Shown: positions 37,126 to 47,916, counted from the stretch's first letter. The stretch: 64,000 nucleotides of DNA from Acaudatibacter sp963835495 (GCA_963835495.1 CAWIFQ010000001.1:1-64000); one strand, 5' to 3'. Notes: generated by a model from the letters alone, not told the origin. Translations and numbers: made by a program.

Positions 37126-38940
37126 GCGCGTGCGTGATCATTCTCGGCCTCAACGCCTTCCACGGCGACTCCGCGGCCTGCCTCGTGCGCGACGGCGTGC
37201 TCGTCGCCGCCGCCGAGGAGGAGCGGTTCCGCCGCATCAAGCACTGGGCCGGCTTTCCCATCCGAGGCGATCGCCTACTGCCTGGCCGAGGCCGGCGTCA
37301 CGCTCGGCGACGTCGACCACGTCGCCGTCAACCAGGACAGCCAGGCCAACCAGCTGAAGAAGGTCGCCTACGTGCTGACGGCAGCGGCCCGACCTCGGCC
37401 TGGTGCTCGGACGCCTGCGCAACCGCCAGGCCCGCGCCGTCGATCCCCGATCTGCTGGCCAGGGCGTTCCCGGGCAGCGCCGTTCGCGGCCGGTTCCACG
37501 CGGTCGAGCACCACCTGGCGCACCTGTCGTCGGCCTTCCACGTCTCGCCGTTCGAGGAGGCGGTCGTGGTCTCGGTCGACGGGTTCGGCGACTTCGCCAG
37601 CACGGCCTGGGGCGTCGGCCGCGGCGACGACGCTCGCGGTGGAGGGCCGCATCCACTTCCCGCACTCGCTCGGCCTCTTCTACCAGGCGCTGACCCAGTA
37701 CCTCGGCTTCCCGCACTACGGCGACGAGTACAAGGTGATGGGCCTCGCGCCCTACGGCGCAGCCGCGCCAGCTGGACGCAGATGCGCCAGATCGTGCGGC
37801 TGCAGCCGGACGGCGGCTTCGAGCTCGACCTCGACCTACTTCCGCCACCACCGCGAGAAGACGGCCTACACCTGGGAGTCGGCGTCGCCGCGAGTTCGCC
37901 GACCTGTTCTCCGACGGCGCTGGAGGACCTGCTGGGCCCGCGCCGACGCCCGGACGAGCCGCTGGAGGACCGCCACCGCGACATCGCCCGCTCGGTCCAG
38001 GCGATGTACGAGGAGGCGTTCTTCCACCTGATCAGCCCGCTGCAGGCGCAGGTCCGGCCTGACCGACCTGGCGCTCGCCGGCGGCTGCGCGGCCAACTCG
38101 GTCGCCAACGGCAAGGTGCGGCGGCATGACGCCGTTCCGGCGGGTCTATGTGCAGTCGGCCGCGGGCGACGCGGGCGGCGCGATCGGCGCGGCGTTCGCG
38201 GTCTGGCAGCGGCTGGGCGGGCGCGCGGACGTTCGTGATGGACCACGCCCTCTGGGGGCCGGGCTACAGCGACGACGAGCTGGGCGCGCTGCTTGCGGCG
38301 CGCGCCGACGAGCTCGCCGCGGCCGGCTGCCGGGTGCGCCGGGCCGCGGACGACGCCGCGCTCTGCCGCCGAGACCGCCGCCGCGGTCGCCGACGGCCAG
38401 GTGGTCGGCTGGTTCCAGGGCCGGATGGAGTGGGGGCCGCGGGCGCTGGGCGACCGCTCGATCGTCTGCGACCCGCGCCGCGCCGACATGAAGCAGATCC
38501 TCAACGCCAAGATCAAACGCCGCGAGAGCTTCCGGCCCGTTCGCCCCGTCGGTGCTGGACCGCGCGGTCGGCCGACTGGTTCGAGGAGGACGACGACGTC
38601 CCCTTCATGATGCAGGTCTTCCAGATCCGCGAGGAGAAGCGCGCGCTGATCCCGGCGGTGACCCACGTCGACGGCTCCGGCCGGCTGCAGACGGTGCACG
38701 CGCCGCCAACCCGCGCTACTACGCCCTGATCGAGGCCTTCGAGGCGATCACGGGCGTGCCGATGGTGCTCAACACCTCGTTCAACGAGAACGAGCCGGTG
38801 GTCTGCCGGCCGCGAGGAGGCGCTGGACTGCTTCCTGCGCACCCGGATGGACGTGCTGGTGCTGGGCGACCACATCGTCGAGCGGCTCGGCGTCCTGGCG
38901 GCCGGACCGCGCCGCGTGGCGGCCGTCGGTGCAGCCGTGA
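37122..38940 (+). CDS. Carbamoyltransferase (NodU/CmcH family), heavily frameshifted
   Basis: This family transfers a carbamoyl group from carbamoyl phosphate via a carbamoyl-adenylate to a sugar or nodulation-factor hydroxyl. Fragments in changing frames contain every expected block in order: ILGLNAFHGDSAACLVRDG and EEERFRRIKHWAGFP; FHAVEHHLAHLSSAFHVSP; VVSVDGFGDFASTAWGVGRG; YGDEYKVMGLAPYG; LALAGGCAANSVANGK; GWFQGRMEWGPRALGDRSIV; MVLNTSFNENEP. More than ten indels lie in 1.8 kb, so the reconstructed sequence is approximate. The N-terminal kinase-like and C-terminal YrdC-like halves are both represented. The stop is inferred as TGA 38938-38940, which overlaps a GTG start. Carbamoyl groups are probable decorations of the polysaccharide. 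Confidence 0.82.
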
Positions 38941-40295
38941 CCGAGGTCGCCGCCGGTCCGGCGCAGGCGCTGGGCGCCCGCACTCGCCGACCGCCGCGCC
39001 CGCGTCGGCGTCGATCGGCCTGGGCTACGTCGGCCTGCCGCTCGCCGCCGCCGCCGCCCGCGCCGGTTTCCGCACCATCGGCTTCGACATCGATCCGCAG
39101 AAGCCGGCCCGGCTCAACGCGGGCCACTCCTACATCGACGCCGTGACGAGCGAGAGCTTGGCCCAGCTGATCGTCGCAGGCAGCGCTTCGCGGCCACCGA
39201 CGACTTCTCGCGGCTGCGGCGAGTGCGACGTGCGTCGTCGATCTGCGTGCCGACGCCGCTGACCCGCCAGCGCGAGCCGGACCTCTCCTACGTCGAGGCC
39301 ACCGTCGCGGACCATCGCGCTCACTCTGCGGCCCGGCCAGCTGATCGTGCTGGAGTCCACCACCTATCCCGGCACCACGCGCGAGGTGGTGAAGCCGCTG
39401 CTGGAGCGATCGGGCCTGACGTCGGGCGAGGACTTCTTCCTCGCCTTCTCGCCGGAGCGCGAGGATCCCGGGCAACGCCGAGTTCGCGACCCGCTCGATC
39501 CCCAAGGTGGTGGCCGGCGACGGGCCCGCGGCCGCCGCGCGCGGTCGAGGCCTTCTACGGCGCCGTGGTCGAGCGCGTCGTGCCGGTCTCGTCAGCCTCG
39601 ACGCGGCCGAGGCGGTGAAGATCACCGAGAACATCTTCCGGGCGGTCAACATCGCCCTGGTCAACGAGCTGAAGATGGTCTTCGACCGCATGGGCATCGA
39701 CATCTGGGAGGTGATCGAGGCGGCGAAGACCAAGCCGTTCGGCTACATGCCGTTCTACCCGGGGCCGGGCCTCGGCGGCCACTGCATCCCGATCGACCCG
39801 TTCTACCTGACCTGGAAGTCGCGCGAGTTCGACATGCCGACCCGCTTCATCGAGCTGGCCGGCGAGATCAACCTGGCCATGCCGCGCTACGTGGTCGCCC
39901 GGCTGGAGGAGGCGCTGGACCGCCGCCTCGGCAAGTCGCTGGGCTCGGCGCGGATCCTGATCGTCGGCCTCGCCTACAAGAAGAACGTCGCCGACGTGCG
40001 CGAAAGCCCGACGTTCCGGCTGATGGAGCTGCTGGAAGCCCGCGGCGCGAGCGTCAGCTTCCACGATCCGCACGTTGCCGCGATCCCGCCGACCCGCGAG
40101 CACGCCGCCTTCACCGGCCGGCCGCTCGACGCCGATCTCGGCCGAGACGCTGGAAGCGCACGACGCGGTGCTGATCGCCACCGACCACGATGCGGTCGAC
40201 TACGCCCTGATCGCCCGCAGCGCGCGCCTCGTCGTCGACACCCGCAACGCCATGGCCGGCGCGGGATCGCGACGCCAAACATCGTCAAGGCCTGA
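38937..40295 (+). CDS. Nucleotide-sugar 6-dehydrogenase (WbpA/UDP-GlcNAc dehydrogenase-like), frameshifted
   Basis: An NAD-dependent dehydrogenase that oxidises a UDP-sugar at C6 to the uronic acid. The blocks are IGLGYVGLPLAAAAARAGF, ICVPTPLTRQREPDLSYVEA, LIVLESTTYPGTTREVVKPL, FSPEREDPG, the long clean stretch VKITENIFRAVNIALVNELK, and GGHCIPIDPFYLTWKSREFD with the catalytic Cys. LIVGLAYKKNVADVRESPTF is typical of the WbpA/VipA group rather than Ugd. About seven indels occur, most before 39620. The start near 38937 is inferred from the overlap with the preceding stop; the end is TGA at 40293-40295. The product, a UDP-uronate, would be the natural substrate for the AsnB amidotransferases. Confidence 0.85.
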
Positions 40296-40302
40296 GGGCG
40301 CG

Positions 40303-41714
40303 CTAGCCGCGCCGGCGCCGGTGGCGCTGCGGGCGTCCGCGTCGGGCCGCCACGCCGCGATCGCGCCGCAGGCGAAGGCGAACAGCACCGCGATGGTCTC
40401 GGTCCGCAGCGGATAGTCGACCGTCGAGTGCGCCAGCAGCAGCGCGACCAGCAGGGTGCAGGCGGCGGCCAGGCTGCTGCCGCCCGCCGCGATCCGCCGC
40501 CGCCAGATCAGCAGGCGCGCCAGGCGAACCAGCCGGCGAACAGCGGCGAACAGCGCCGCGCCCGCCAGACCGGTCTCCAGCCAGAGTTCCAGATAGTCGT
40601 TGTGGGCGTGGTTGAAGTAGATCGGGCTCACCTGGGTCAGCGGCTCGACGCCGCCATAGACCGCGCTCGAACGAGCCGACGCCCGAGCCCAGCGGCAGGT
40701 AGCTCTGGGCCGCGCTGCAGCACGATCGGCCAGCCCTCGAAGCGCGGCTCGCCGCCGCCGGCCGAAGCGCTGCAGTGATCGGCTCGAGCCCGAAGATCAG
40801 CACGCGCGCCGATCGCCAGCACGACGCCCACGGCGAGCCCGGCCGCCGCTCGCCAGTGCCGGCGCACCGCCTCGCCGCGCAGCGATCGATCGCCGCCGCG
40901 CCGGCCAGGGCGACGAGCGCCAGCGCGATCCCGGCCCGCGAGCGCGTCGCCGCGACGCCGACGATGGCGATGAAGACGTAGAGGATCGCCGCCAGCGCCG
41001 GGAACAGCCTCGGGCTGTCGAAGCGCCCATCGAAGCGGGCGGCGAACATGGCGGCGATCGGCAGCAGGCAGAGCAGGAACGCGGCCTGGTGGTTGCGGTT
41101 GGAGAAGAAGCCGACCGGCGAGTCCGCATTGGTGACGTGGTAGAAGTAGAGCGCGCTGTCCGGACCGCCCAGCATCTGCAGTCCGCCCAGGCAGAGGCTC
41201 GCCACCGCCAGCGCCAGCCAGAGCGCCGCCATCACCCGCCGCTGGCCGTCGGTGAGCATCAGCGCGCCCAGGAACATGGCCGCAGGCGGGGCCAGGGCCA
41301 GCACCGCGCGCCAGGTCTGCTGCGGCGCCAGGCTGAAGGGCTGGGCGGCGTTGCCAAGGCTGGCGGCGCCGAGCGCCTGCGCCAGCACTTCGCGGCCCGG
41401 GAGCTGCGCGCCAGATCTGGAACGGCAGCGGCGCGATCTGCAGCAGAGGGACCAGCACGATCGCGGCGAGCAGCGCCAGCGGGAACGTGACGCCCTGCGG
41501 CGCCGCGCTCGGCGAGCAAGAGATAGACCGAGATGAACAGCAGCGGCAGGCTGGCCAGCTCGACCGCCATCAGGCTGAGGGCGTTGGTCTGGCTCGCGCC
41601 GCCGAACACCGCCGAGACCAGCAGCAGCAGCAGGGCGCCGGCGTAGACCGCGCTCTGGGCCTGACGCGCCGGGGCCCAGGCGCTCCGGAACTGGTCGAGC
41701 GCGCGCCGCCAGCG
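40303..41714 (-). CDS. O-antigen ligase-like membrane protein (Wzy/WaaL/RfaL family), frameshifted
   Basis: A polytopic membrane protein of about 465 residues. The clean middle part (41388 down to about 40870) has TWRAVLALAPPAAMFLGALM and VGFFSNRNHQAAFLLCLLPI, the NRN region typical of the O-antigen ligase Pfam family. After two breaks the HAHNDYLELWLETGLAGAAL block near 40600 is another family hallmark. Upstream fragments with about four indels give AVYAGALLLLLVSAVFGGAS. No start codon can be fixed: an in-frame TAG stands at 41715-41717 and no ATG follows it, so an indel near the start is likely. It converges with the dehydrogenase, whose stop is eight bases away. Role: polymerase or ligase for the glycan. 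Confidence 0.78.
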
Positions 41715-41865
41715 CTAGGACGAAGCCGCGTCCCGACGCTCGCGAACGGCTCGACCGAAACCAATCGCGACTCCTGGCTTTGCGCCCAGTACAAGCGCTG
41801 CATACCGCGCCATCGCGCCTCGACCCAACGCCGCAGGGCGGCTTGAGTCGCGGGAACCGCGCTGT

Positions 41866-41895
41866 TTGACCTTGACCTTGCTGTACGCGTTATCT
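41866..41895 (+). promoter_or_regulatory. Sigma-70-like promoter with doubled -35 element
   Basis: TTGACC occurs twice in tandem (41866-41871 and 41872-41877). The first copy is 18 bases before TTATCT (41890-41895), which matches the -10 consensus at four of six positions. It points to the phosphatase gene whose ATG is at 41934, giving a leader of about 35 bases. The second TTGACC is 12 bases from the -10, too close for a normal -35. I see no matching element for the divergent ligase-like gene. Confidence 0.45.
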
Positions 41896-41933
41896 GACAG
41901 AGTTCCGCCGAGGTAGGCCTCTTGACCCACGTG

Positions 41934-42804
41934 ATGTCGGCACGACCCGCTATCGAGCTACGGCCGACACGCCGGCTCCGCGCGCACCTATGCGGTCGGC
42001 GACGTGCACGGCCGGCTCGACCTGTTGCTCCGCGCGGTCCGACGCCATCTCCGAGCATGTCGGCGACGGGCCGTTCCGGGTGGTCTTCCTGGGCGACTAC
42101 GTCGATCGCGGCCCCGACAGCCGCGGGGTCATCGAGTTCCTGATGGCGCTGCAGCGCCGCTGGCCGGTGGTGTGCCTGAAGGGCAATCACGAGGAACTGA
42201 TGATCCAGGCCATCGCCGATCCCGGCCAGCCGGCGGCTGGAGCGCTGGCTGGAATACGGCGGCGACGAGACCCTGAGGTCCTACGGCCTGGGCAAGGACG
42301 ACGACCTCGCCGCCGGGGTGCCGCACGAGCATCTGCGCTGGATGGCGGGCCTGCCGCGGACCACCGGCGATCGGCACCGCATCTATGTGCATGCCGGCCT
42401 GATGCCGGGCACGCCGACGCACCGGCAGAAGGACGAGACCTTCCTCTGGATCCGCGAGCGCTTCCTGCAGGGTCGTCCAGGCGACTTCGAGGCCCACGTG
42501 GTGCACGGCCACACGCCGCGTCTGGGAAGGCAAGCCCGACGCGGCCGAGCCGGAACTGCTGGAGCACCGGACCAACATCGATACCGGGGCGTTCGCCACC
42601 GGCGTGCTGACCGTGGCGGTGTTCGACGCCGATGCGCCCGGCGGCCCGATCGAAGTTGCTGAAGGTGCGGGGCGAGCGGACGGCTGCGCTTCGTGCCCGA
42701 TCCGCCCGAGCCGGCCGCCACCGCGACGCCGGAAGCGCCGCGACGCCGCCGCGGCCTCGCCGGGTGGCTCGCCCGCCGGGCCGGCGGTGACACGCGTCCG
42801 CTAG
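41934..42804 (+). CDS. Metallophosphatase, serine/threonine or Ap4A phosphatase type, frameshifted
   Basis: A cytoplasmic two-metal phosphoesterase. The order of motifs is complete: YAVGDVHGRLDLL, FLGDYVDRGPDSRGVIEF, CLKGNHEELMIQ, VHAGLMPGTPTHRQKDE and HVVHGHTP. This is the PPP/bacteriophage-lambda phosphatase group, often labelled diadenosine tetraphosphatase or serine/threonine phosphatase. Indels lie near 41960, 42035, 42235, 42530 and 42655. The C-terminus, after ATGVLTVAVFD, is a Pro- and Arg-rich tail. It lies beside the genes for the tyrosine autokinase and exporter, so it might remove phosphate groups from the export machinery, but no direct evidence exists. A doubled TTGACC promoter precedes it. 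Confidence 0.78.
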
Positions 42805-43889
42805 CCGTCCCTCGGCTCGTCGCCGCCTGCGTTGTCCTCACGGCGGCTGCGGCGACATGCGCGCCGATGTCGCCGTCTTCCGGAGTCGACGGCGACAGGG
42901 CCGCCGACGCGCACGCGCCGGCGTCGCAGGATATCGGACCTCGGCGGCGACCTGGGACCGCTCGCTGGCGGGGTTGCGCGCGCGGATCAGCGGGTGGCCG
43001 ACGTCGCCTATCCGGATCGTCGACCGCCAACGCGACCTCTGCTCGGACCAGGCGCCGCAGAGCGGCCTGGTGCTGCAGAATGCGCTGGAGTACGCGCCCG
43101 CGCCTGCGCGCGCGCGGCCGAGGCCACGTTCCATCTCGACGACCGGCCGGCGGTCGAGGCGGTCGCCGCCGGCAGTCCGGCCGCCCTGGCGGGCGTGCGG
43201 CCGGACGACATCCTGCTCGCCGATCGCCGGCGAAGCCTCTGGCGCTCGCCCGCCGCCGCCCGACCGACTGGACCGGACCGACGCCCGGCCGGCGACCTAT
43301 GCGCCGATCGAGGCGGCCCAGGCGAGCGGATCGCCGAGGCGATGCGGCGCGGGCCCGCGTCGATCACCGTGCAACGCGGACAGCAGATCGGCTGCGCCTC
43401 GAGATCGCCGGCCAGACCGGCTGCGCCTACGACGCGCAGGTGCTGCCGGGGCCGGGCCTCAGCGCCTCGGCGGACGGCCGGCACGTCTTCATTTCGGCGG
43501 CGCTGGTCAGCCTTCGCCCGGTCCGACGACATGCTGGCGCTGGTGCTGGGCCACGAGTTCGCGCACGACGTGCTGCACCACCACCGCCGGCTCGACGAGG
43601 TCGGCCTGGCTCGTCGAACGCTCGGCGACCTGGGCTCCACCCCGACGAGCCTCAGGCTGGCGGAGAAGGAGGCGGACTACGTCGGGCTCTATCTGACCGC
43701 CCGGGCCGGCTACGACATCTCGCTGGCGCCGGAGTTCTGGCGGCGATTCCCGCGCGATCGACGGCGATCTTGGCTGGTCGCATCCCGGCGGCGCCAGAAC
43801 GTGCGGCGAGCCTGGCCGGCGACGCGCGACGAGATCCTGGCCAAGCGGAAGTCAGGACAGCCGCTGCTCCCGAACGCGCGCGCAGGTAA
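42787..43889 (+). CDS. Exported PDZ-M48 metalloprotease, frameshifted
   Basis: A secreted or lipid-anchored zinc protease. A hydrophobic N-terminus, LVAACVVLTAAAATCAPMS, looks like a signal peptide ending in a possible lipobox Cys. The middle has PDZ-like sequence: ATFHLDDRPAVEAVAAGSPA and GVRPDDILLA. The catalytic part reads DGRHVFISAALVS, then MLALVLGHEFAHDVLHHHRR, the HExxH motif of M48 enzymes, and RLAEKEADYVGLYLTARAGY, the distal Glu. Near the end, DGDLGWSHPAAPERAASLA and EILAKRKSGQPLLPN are the usual M48 tail. About eight indels; the start at GTG 42787 is a guess. In this setting it may process surface proteins, but that is inference. Confidence 0.7.
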
Positions 43890-43951
43890 GCGGCTGCGGA
43901 CACGAAGACCGCCCGGCGAGCCTGACGCTATCGATCCGCAGTTGGTAGTCG

Positions 43952-44204
43952 TTACGGGCTGGCCGGCGCGCCTTGCGGGGGCATTCTGGTGGCCGCCCTC
44001 GGTGAAGCCCCAGATCAGCAGTCCGCCGAGCAGGGCCGCGCTCAGGATGATGAACGCGCTGGCCCGGGCCCCGTCGAGGCCGTTGGCGGTGTCGCTCTGC
44101 GAGCCGATCCGGTCGCCGAGGTTGACCACCGCGCTGTCGGTGGCGGCGGCTTGGCCGGCGATCAGCATGGCGCCGATAGCCGTCGCGATCAGATACTTCC
44201 GCAT
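43952..44204 (-). CDS. Small secreted membrane protein at the end of the wza operon, one extra base
   Basis: Removing one C from the CCCCC run near 43975 gives a complete 83-residue protein: ATG at 44204, TAA at 43952-43954. The span of 253 bases is 84 codons plus one base. It starts MRKYLIATAIGAMLIAGQAA, a good signal peptide, then AVVNLGDRIGSQSDTANGL, one membrane helix (AFIILSAALLGGLLIWGF) and the short tail ending QGAPASP. Similar tails ending in VSP occur in small proteins beside alphaproteobacterial capsule genes, from memory, not searched. Function is unknown. It is the last gene after wza, wzc and the repeat protein and could be a structural or exported peptide of this system. Confidence 0.6.
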
Positions 44205-44296
44205 CACTACCACCCTTGGTGAAGGCCGAACGCGTCTCGGATACTCTGGATATCTAAAGGAATCATACCCCACAAGCAAGGCGCGGAGGCCGCGAT

Positions 44297-45599
44297 TTAC
44301 CGTGTTTGCGCGGCGGTCGGCGGCGCCTGCCGCGATCGGCGCGACCGTGAGGTCATCGTACCAGACCTCGATATCCGCGCGCATATCGCCAGGCTCCGCC
44401 GAGAGCAGCCAGCCACTGCGCGGGACAACGGCCCGGCGGGCACATTCAGATCCGCGGCAAACGTACTCCACTGCGCCCTCTGGTCTCGGCGTCAGGACGC
44501 CGGCCAGCGCCTCGGCCGGTGGTGGCGCAGGCGATCCCCCACGCCAGCGGCTTGGGACCGGCGTCGCCCTCGCTCAGGGCCCGGCCGCTCAGGCGGTAGG
44601 CGCCCGGCGGCAGCACCAGCATCTGCCGCACCGGTCCTCGGCGGCGAAACGCCATCGTATTCGACCTGCAGCGCCTGGCCGCGCCCCTGGCCGGCGCGTC
44701 GGCGACGTCGACGCTCCAGCCGACGCCTTGTCGAAGGTCCAGTCGAACGGCGTCTGCCCCGGCGCGCGCTCGAAATCGCCGTCGTAGACGTAGCCGCGTC
44801 TGCGCCGCGCCGCGGGTCAGGCTGCGCCAGTCCGAGGCCGCCTCGTCGAACCTCTGGTCGCCGACCAGCGGCGCAGATAGACCGCCAGCTCGTCGTCCGT
44901 CGGCGGCGTCGGGCCGGCCGCCAGCCGGGTCAGCAGGCGCATAGGCGACGTCGGTCGCCGGCGGCTTGGCGGCGTAGCTGAGGTAGACCAGGAACCGCGC
45001 GCGCCATGGCCGGAGCCTGCGCCAGGTGGCGCGCCAGCGGCTCGAGCGATCCGCGGGTCGCGCGCCGCCGCCGTCATCGCGGCCAGCAGCGCTGTCGGGG
45101 ACGTCGTTCTCGCGGCGCAGCAGCGCGTCGGCATGGTCTCAGCGCCGCCTTCGAAGTCGCCCGCCAGCAGCAGCCGTCGGAACAGCCAGATCTGGGTGAC
45201 CACGTCGCGCCAGCCCAGCCGGCCGGCGACGGCCATCGCCTTGTCCGCCTGCGGCTGGCGGCCCGAGCCGTCCATCGGGAAACCGTAGGGTGGTCAGCGC
45301 CTGGGCGTTCAGCGGCGCGAACAGCAGCGCCCGGCCGGCGAGGCGCGCCGCCCCGTCGGGGTCGCGGCCGGTCAGCCGCTGACGCGCCAGGGCGGCGACG
45401 CGCGTCGGCGGAATCGCCGCGCCACAGCACCGCCAGCTCCGGATCCGACGTGCAGGTAGTCATCCGAGACGCCCTGGGTGACGAACTGGCCGCCCAGCCA
45501 GACCATCGCGATGGTCAGCACGAAGCCGACGAAGCTGGGCAGCGCGCGCGCGGCGGCGCCGCAGGCGCCTGTCCGGCGGCGGATGGCGGGCGAGGTCAA
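44297..45599 (-). CDS. Membrane-anchored repeat protein of the export operon, frameshifted
   Basis: A protein of about 430 residues with one N-terminal membrane helix (FVGFVLTIAMVWLGGQFVTQ) from a TTG start at 45599, a helical TPR-like region (DGSGRQPQADKAMAVAGRLG; TQIWLFRRLLLAGDFEGGAE) and a C-terminal beta-rich domain. That domain shows MLVLPPGAYRLSGRALSEGD, LAWGIACATT and DMRADIEVWYDDLTVAP. Fragments change frame at least eight times, so the order is certain but the exact sequence is not. The stop TAA at 44297-44299 requires one further indel. The gene follows the tyrosine kinase after five bases and precedes the small secreted protein. It is probably a periplasmic assembly factor of the polysaccharide machine. 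Confidence 0.6.
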
Positions 45600-45604
45600 C
45601 GGAT

Positions 45605-47916
45605 CTAGGCCGCCGGCGGCGGCTTCCGGGCGCGATCGGTCAGCACGGCGGGCTGGTTCGCCGGAGCCGGCTGCTTCCTGGCGGCCGTACTGGTAGTCGT
45701 ACTCGTAGGCGTAGTTGTAGCCGTAGCCGTACGACGGTCTTGCGGGTGTCGAACTTGGTCAGCACCGCGCCGAAGATGCGCGCGTTGCCGAGCCGCAGCC
45801 GCTTGATCGCCGCCCTGGCCTGGGCGCGGCTGGTGCGGCCGGCCTCGATCGTCAGCACCGCGCCGGTGGCCACCGAAGCGATCAGCGGCGCATCGGCCAG
45901 GCCCATCACCGGCGGCCCGTCGAGGATGACGATGTCGAAGTGCTCGGCGGCTTCCTTGACGAACGCCACCAGCCGCGGCCCGATCAGCAGCTCGGCCGGG
46001 CTGGGCGGCAGCGGCCCGCTGGGGATCAGGAACAGGTTCGGCCAGTCGGTCGGCTGCACCGCGCCCTGCAGGCGGACCGCGCCGGTGAGCAGGCTCGACG
46101 CGCCGACCCGATTGTCGGCGCCGAAGGTCTTGTGCTGGCTGGGATTGCGCAGGTCGAGGTCGACCAGCAGCACGCGCATCCCGACCCGCGCGAAGCCCTG
46201 GCGCCAGGGCGAGCGAGGTGGTCGACTTGCCCTCCTCCGGCCGCGCGCTGGTGAGCGCCAGCACCCTCGGCGCGCCGTCGTTGGTCGAGAACGCCAGATT
46301 GCTGCGGATCGAGTGGTAGGCCTCCGAGAACGGCGAGCGCAGGTCGGTCAGCGCCTCCAGCGGTTGCAGGCCCTTCTCCAGCAGCGGCACGCTGCCCAGC
46401 ACCGGCAGGCCCAGCTTGGTCTCGACGTCGATCGGCTTGCGGATCGCCTGGTCCAGGGTCTCGAGCAGGAAGGCCAGCATCACCCCCAGCCCAAGGCCGG
46501 TCATGCCCGCCAGCGCCAGGTTGCGCATCGGCTGCGGCTTGGAGGGGCCGCCCGGGCGCGCGGGCGCGGTCGACGATCGAGATGTTGTTGGTGGTGATGC
46601 CGCCGGCGATGCCGATTTCCTTGTAGCGCTGCAGCAGCCCGTCATAGAGCGTCCGGGTCGTGTCCACCTCGCGCTGCAGGATGTTGTACTGGATCTCGCG
46701 GTTGCGCTCGTCGAGCACCGACGTCTTCAGCTGGCCGACCTGGCCCTGCAGCGCCGCCACCTGCTGGGCGGCGGCGTCGGCCTGGGTCTTCAGCGAGCGG
46801 CGGATGGTGTCGGCCGCCACCGTCAGCTGCTTGTCGATGTCGTCGATCTGCGCCTTCAGCTGCAGCATGTCCGGGTAGTCCGGCTTATAGATCTTGAGCT
46901 GATCGTTGTACTGCGCCTGCAGCTTGGCCTGGTCCTGACGCAGCTGCTGCACGGTCGGGTCGGAGAGGATGTCGGGCGCGGAAAGGCCTGGCGCGGCCTG
47001 GGTGGCGCGCCAGCGCTGCTCGGCCATCACCAGGTTGGCCTTGGCGGTGGTCAGCGCCGGCGTCGATGCCGCCGAGGTTGGTCGCGTCGAGCGATTGCGG
47101 CGGCGGCGCATCCTTGCCGCCGCCCGGCTGGCTGATCTGGATGATCTGCTGCTGGGTCGCGTAGGCGACGAGCTGGCGCTCGGAGTCCTCCAGCTTCGCC
47201 TTCAGCTCGGCCAGCCGCTGCTCGAGGAAGCTGCGGGCGTAGGCGGAGGCTTCGAAGCGCCGCTCGAGGTTGGAGGCGATGAAGTTGTCGGCGAAGGCGT
47301 TGGCGATGCGCGCCGACAGGGCCGGATTGGGACTGTCGAAGGTGAGGCGGACCAGGCGGGAGTCGCGGACCGGATAGACGCCGAGCCCGCCTTCCAGCAT
47401 GCCGGCGACCCAGGACCCATCGCCGCCCCGCGCCTTTCGCGGATGTTTGATCCCGATCGCCTGCAGGAACGTGGGGTCATTCGCCAGGTTCTCGGACTGG
47501 GCGACCCGCGCGGCGAGCGACCAGCTCTTCAGCAGCCCGTACTGGGTCTGGAAGAACTCCTGGTCCCGCGCCAGCTTGTCCATCGGCGCGACGTCGCCCA
47601 TGCCGACCACGTTGCTCGTTTCGCGATCGATCTCGAGCGTCGTACTGGCGGTGTAGACCTTCGGCGTCATCAGCGTGACGGCGACGCCGATCGCCAGCGT
47701 CACCGCCACGACCGCCAGGATCAGCCACTTGTGCTTGTAGACGATGCGCCAGTACTCGAGCAGGCGCAGCCCCTGCCCGCCCTCGCCCGGGTCGGCGAGT
47801 TGGACGTCTTCCCAGGCGGTAACGACGTTTTCGTGCGAGCGGACGACCGCGCGCCTGGCCGTCTCTGCCGGCGCCCAAAGGCTGGAGCCGCCACCGCCGT
47901 CGCGTTCGCCGACCAT
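45605..47916 (-). CDS. wzc: Wzc/ExoP-type tyrosine autokinase and copolymerase, frameshifted
   Basis: Inner-membrane polysaccharide copolymerase fused to a bacterial tyrosine kinase, about 765 residues. The N-terminal Wzz domain has LLEYWRIVYKHKWLILAVVA as first helix and VYTASTTLEIDRETSNVVGM. A long coiled-coil periplasmic region follows (QQQIIQISQPGGGKD; KLQAQYNDQLKIYKPDYPDM). The second helix is LALAGMTGLGLGVMLAFLLE. The kinase has Walker A in TSARPEEGKSTTSLAL, Walker A' MRVLLVDLDLRNPSQH and Walker B HFDIVILDGPPVMGLADAPL. The C-terminal tail is a tyrosine cluster (YGYNYAYEYDYQYG), the autophosphorylation site, visible in a shifted frame near 45700. About four indels interrupt it. Confidence 0.88.

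Noticed and set aside
41715..41930. 71-codon minus-strand ORF in the same frame as the ligase-like gene, ended by TAG
   Set aside because: No family sequence; it overlaps the promoter of the divergent phosphatase gene. It might supply the missing start of the ligase if the TAG is an error, but nothing supports that.
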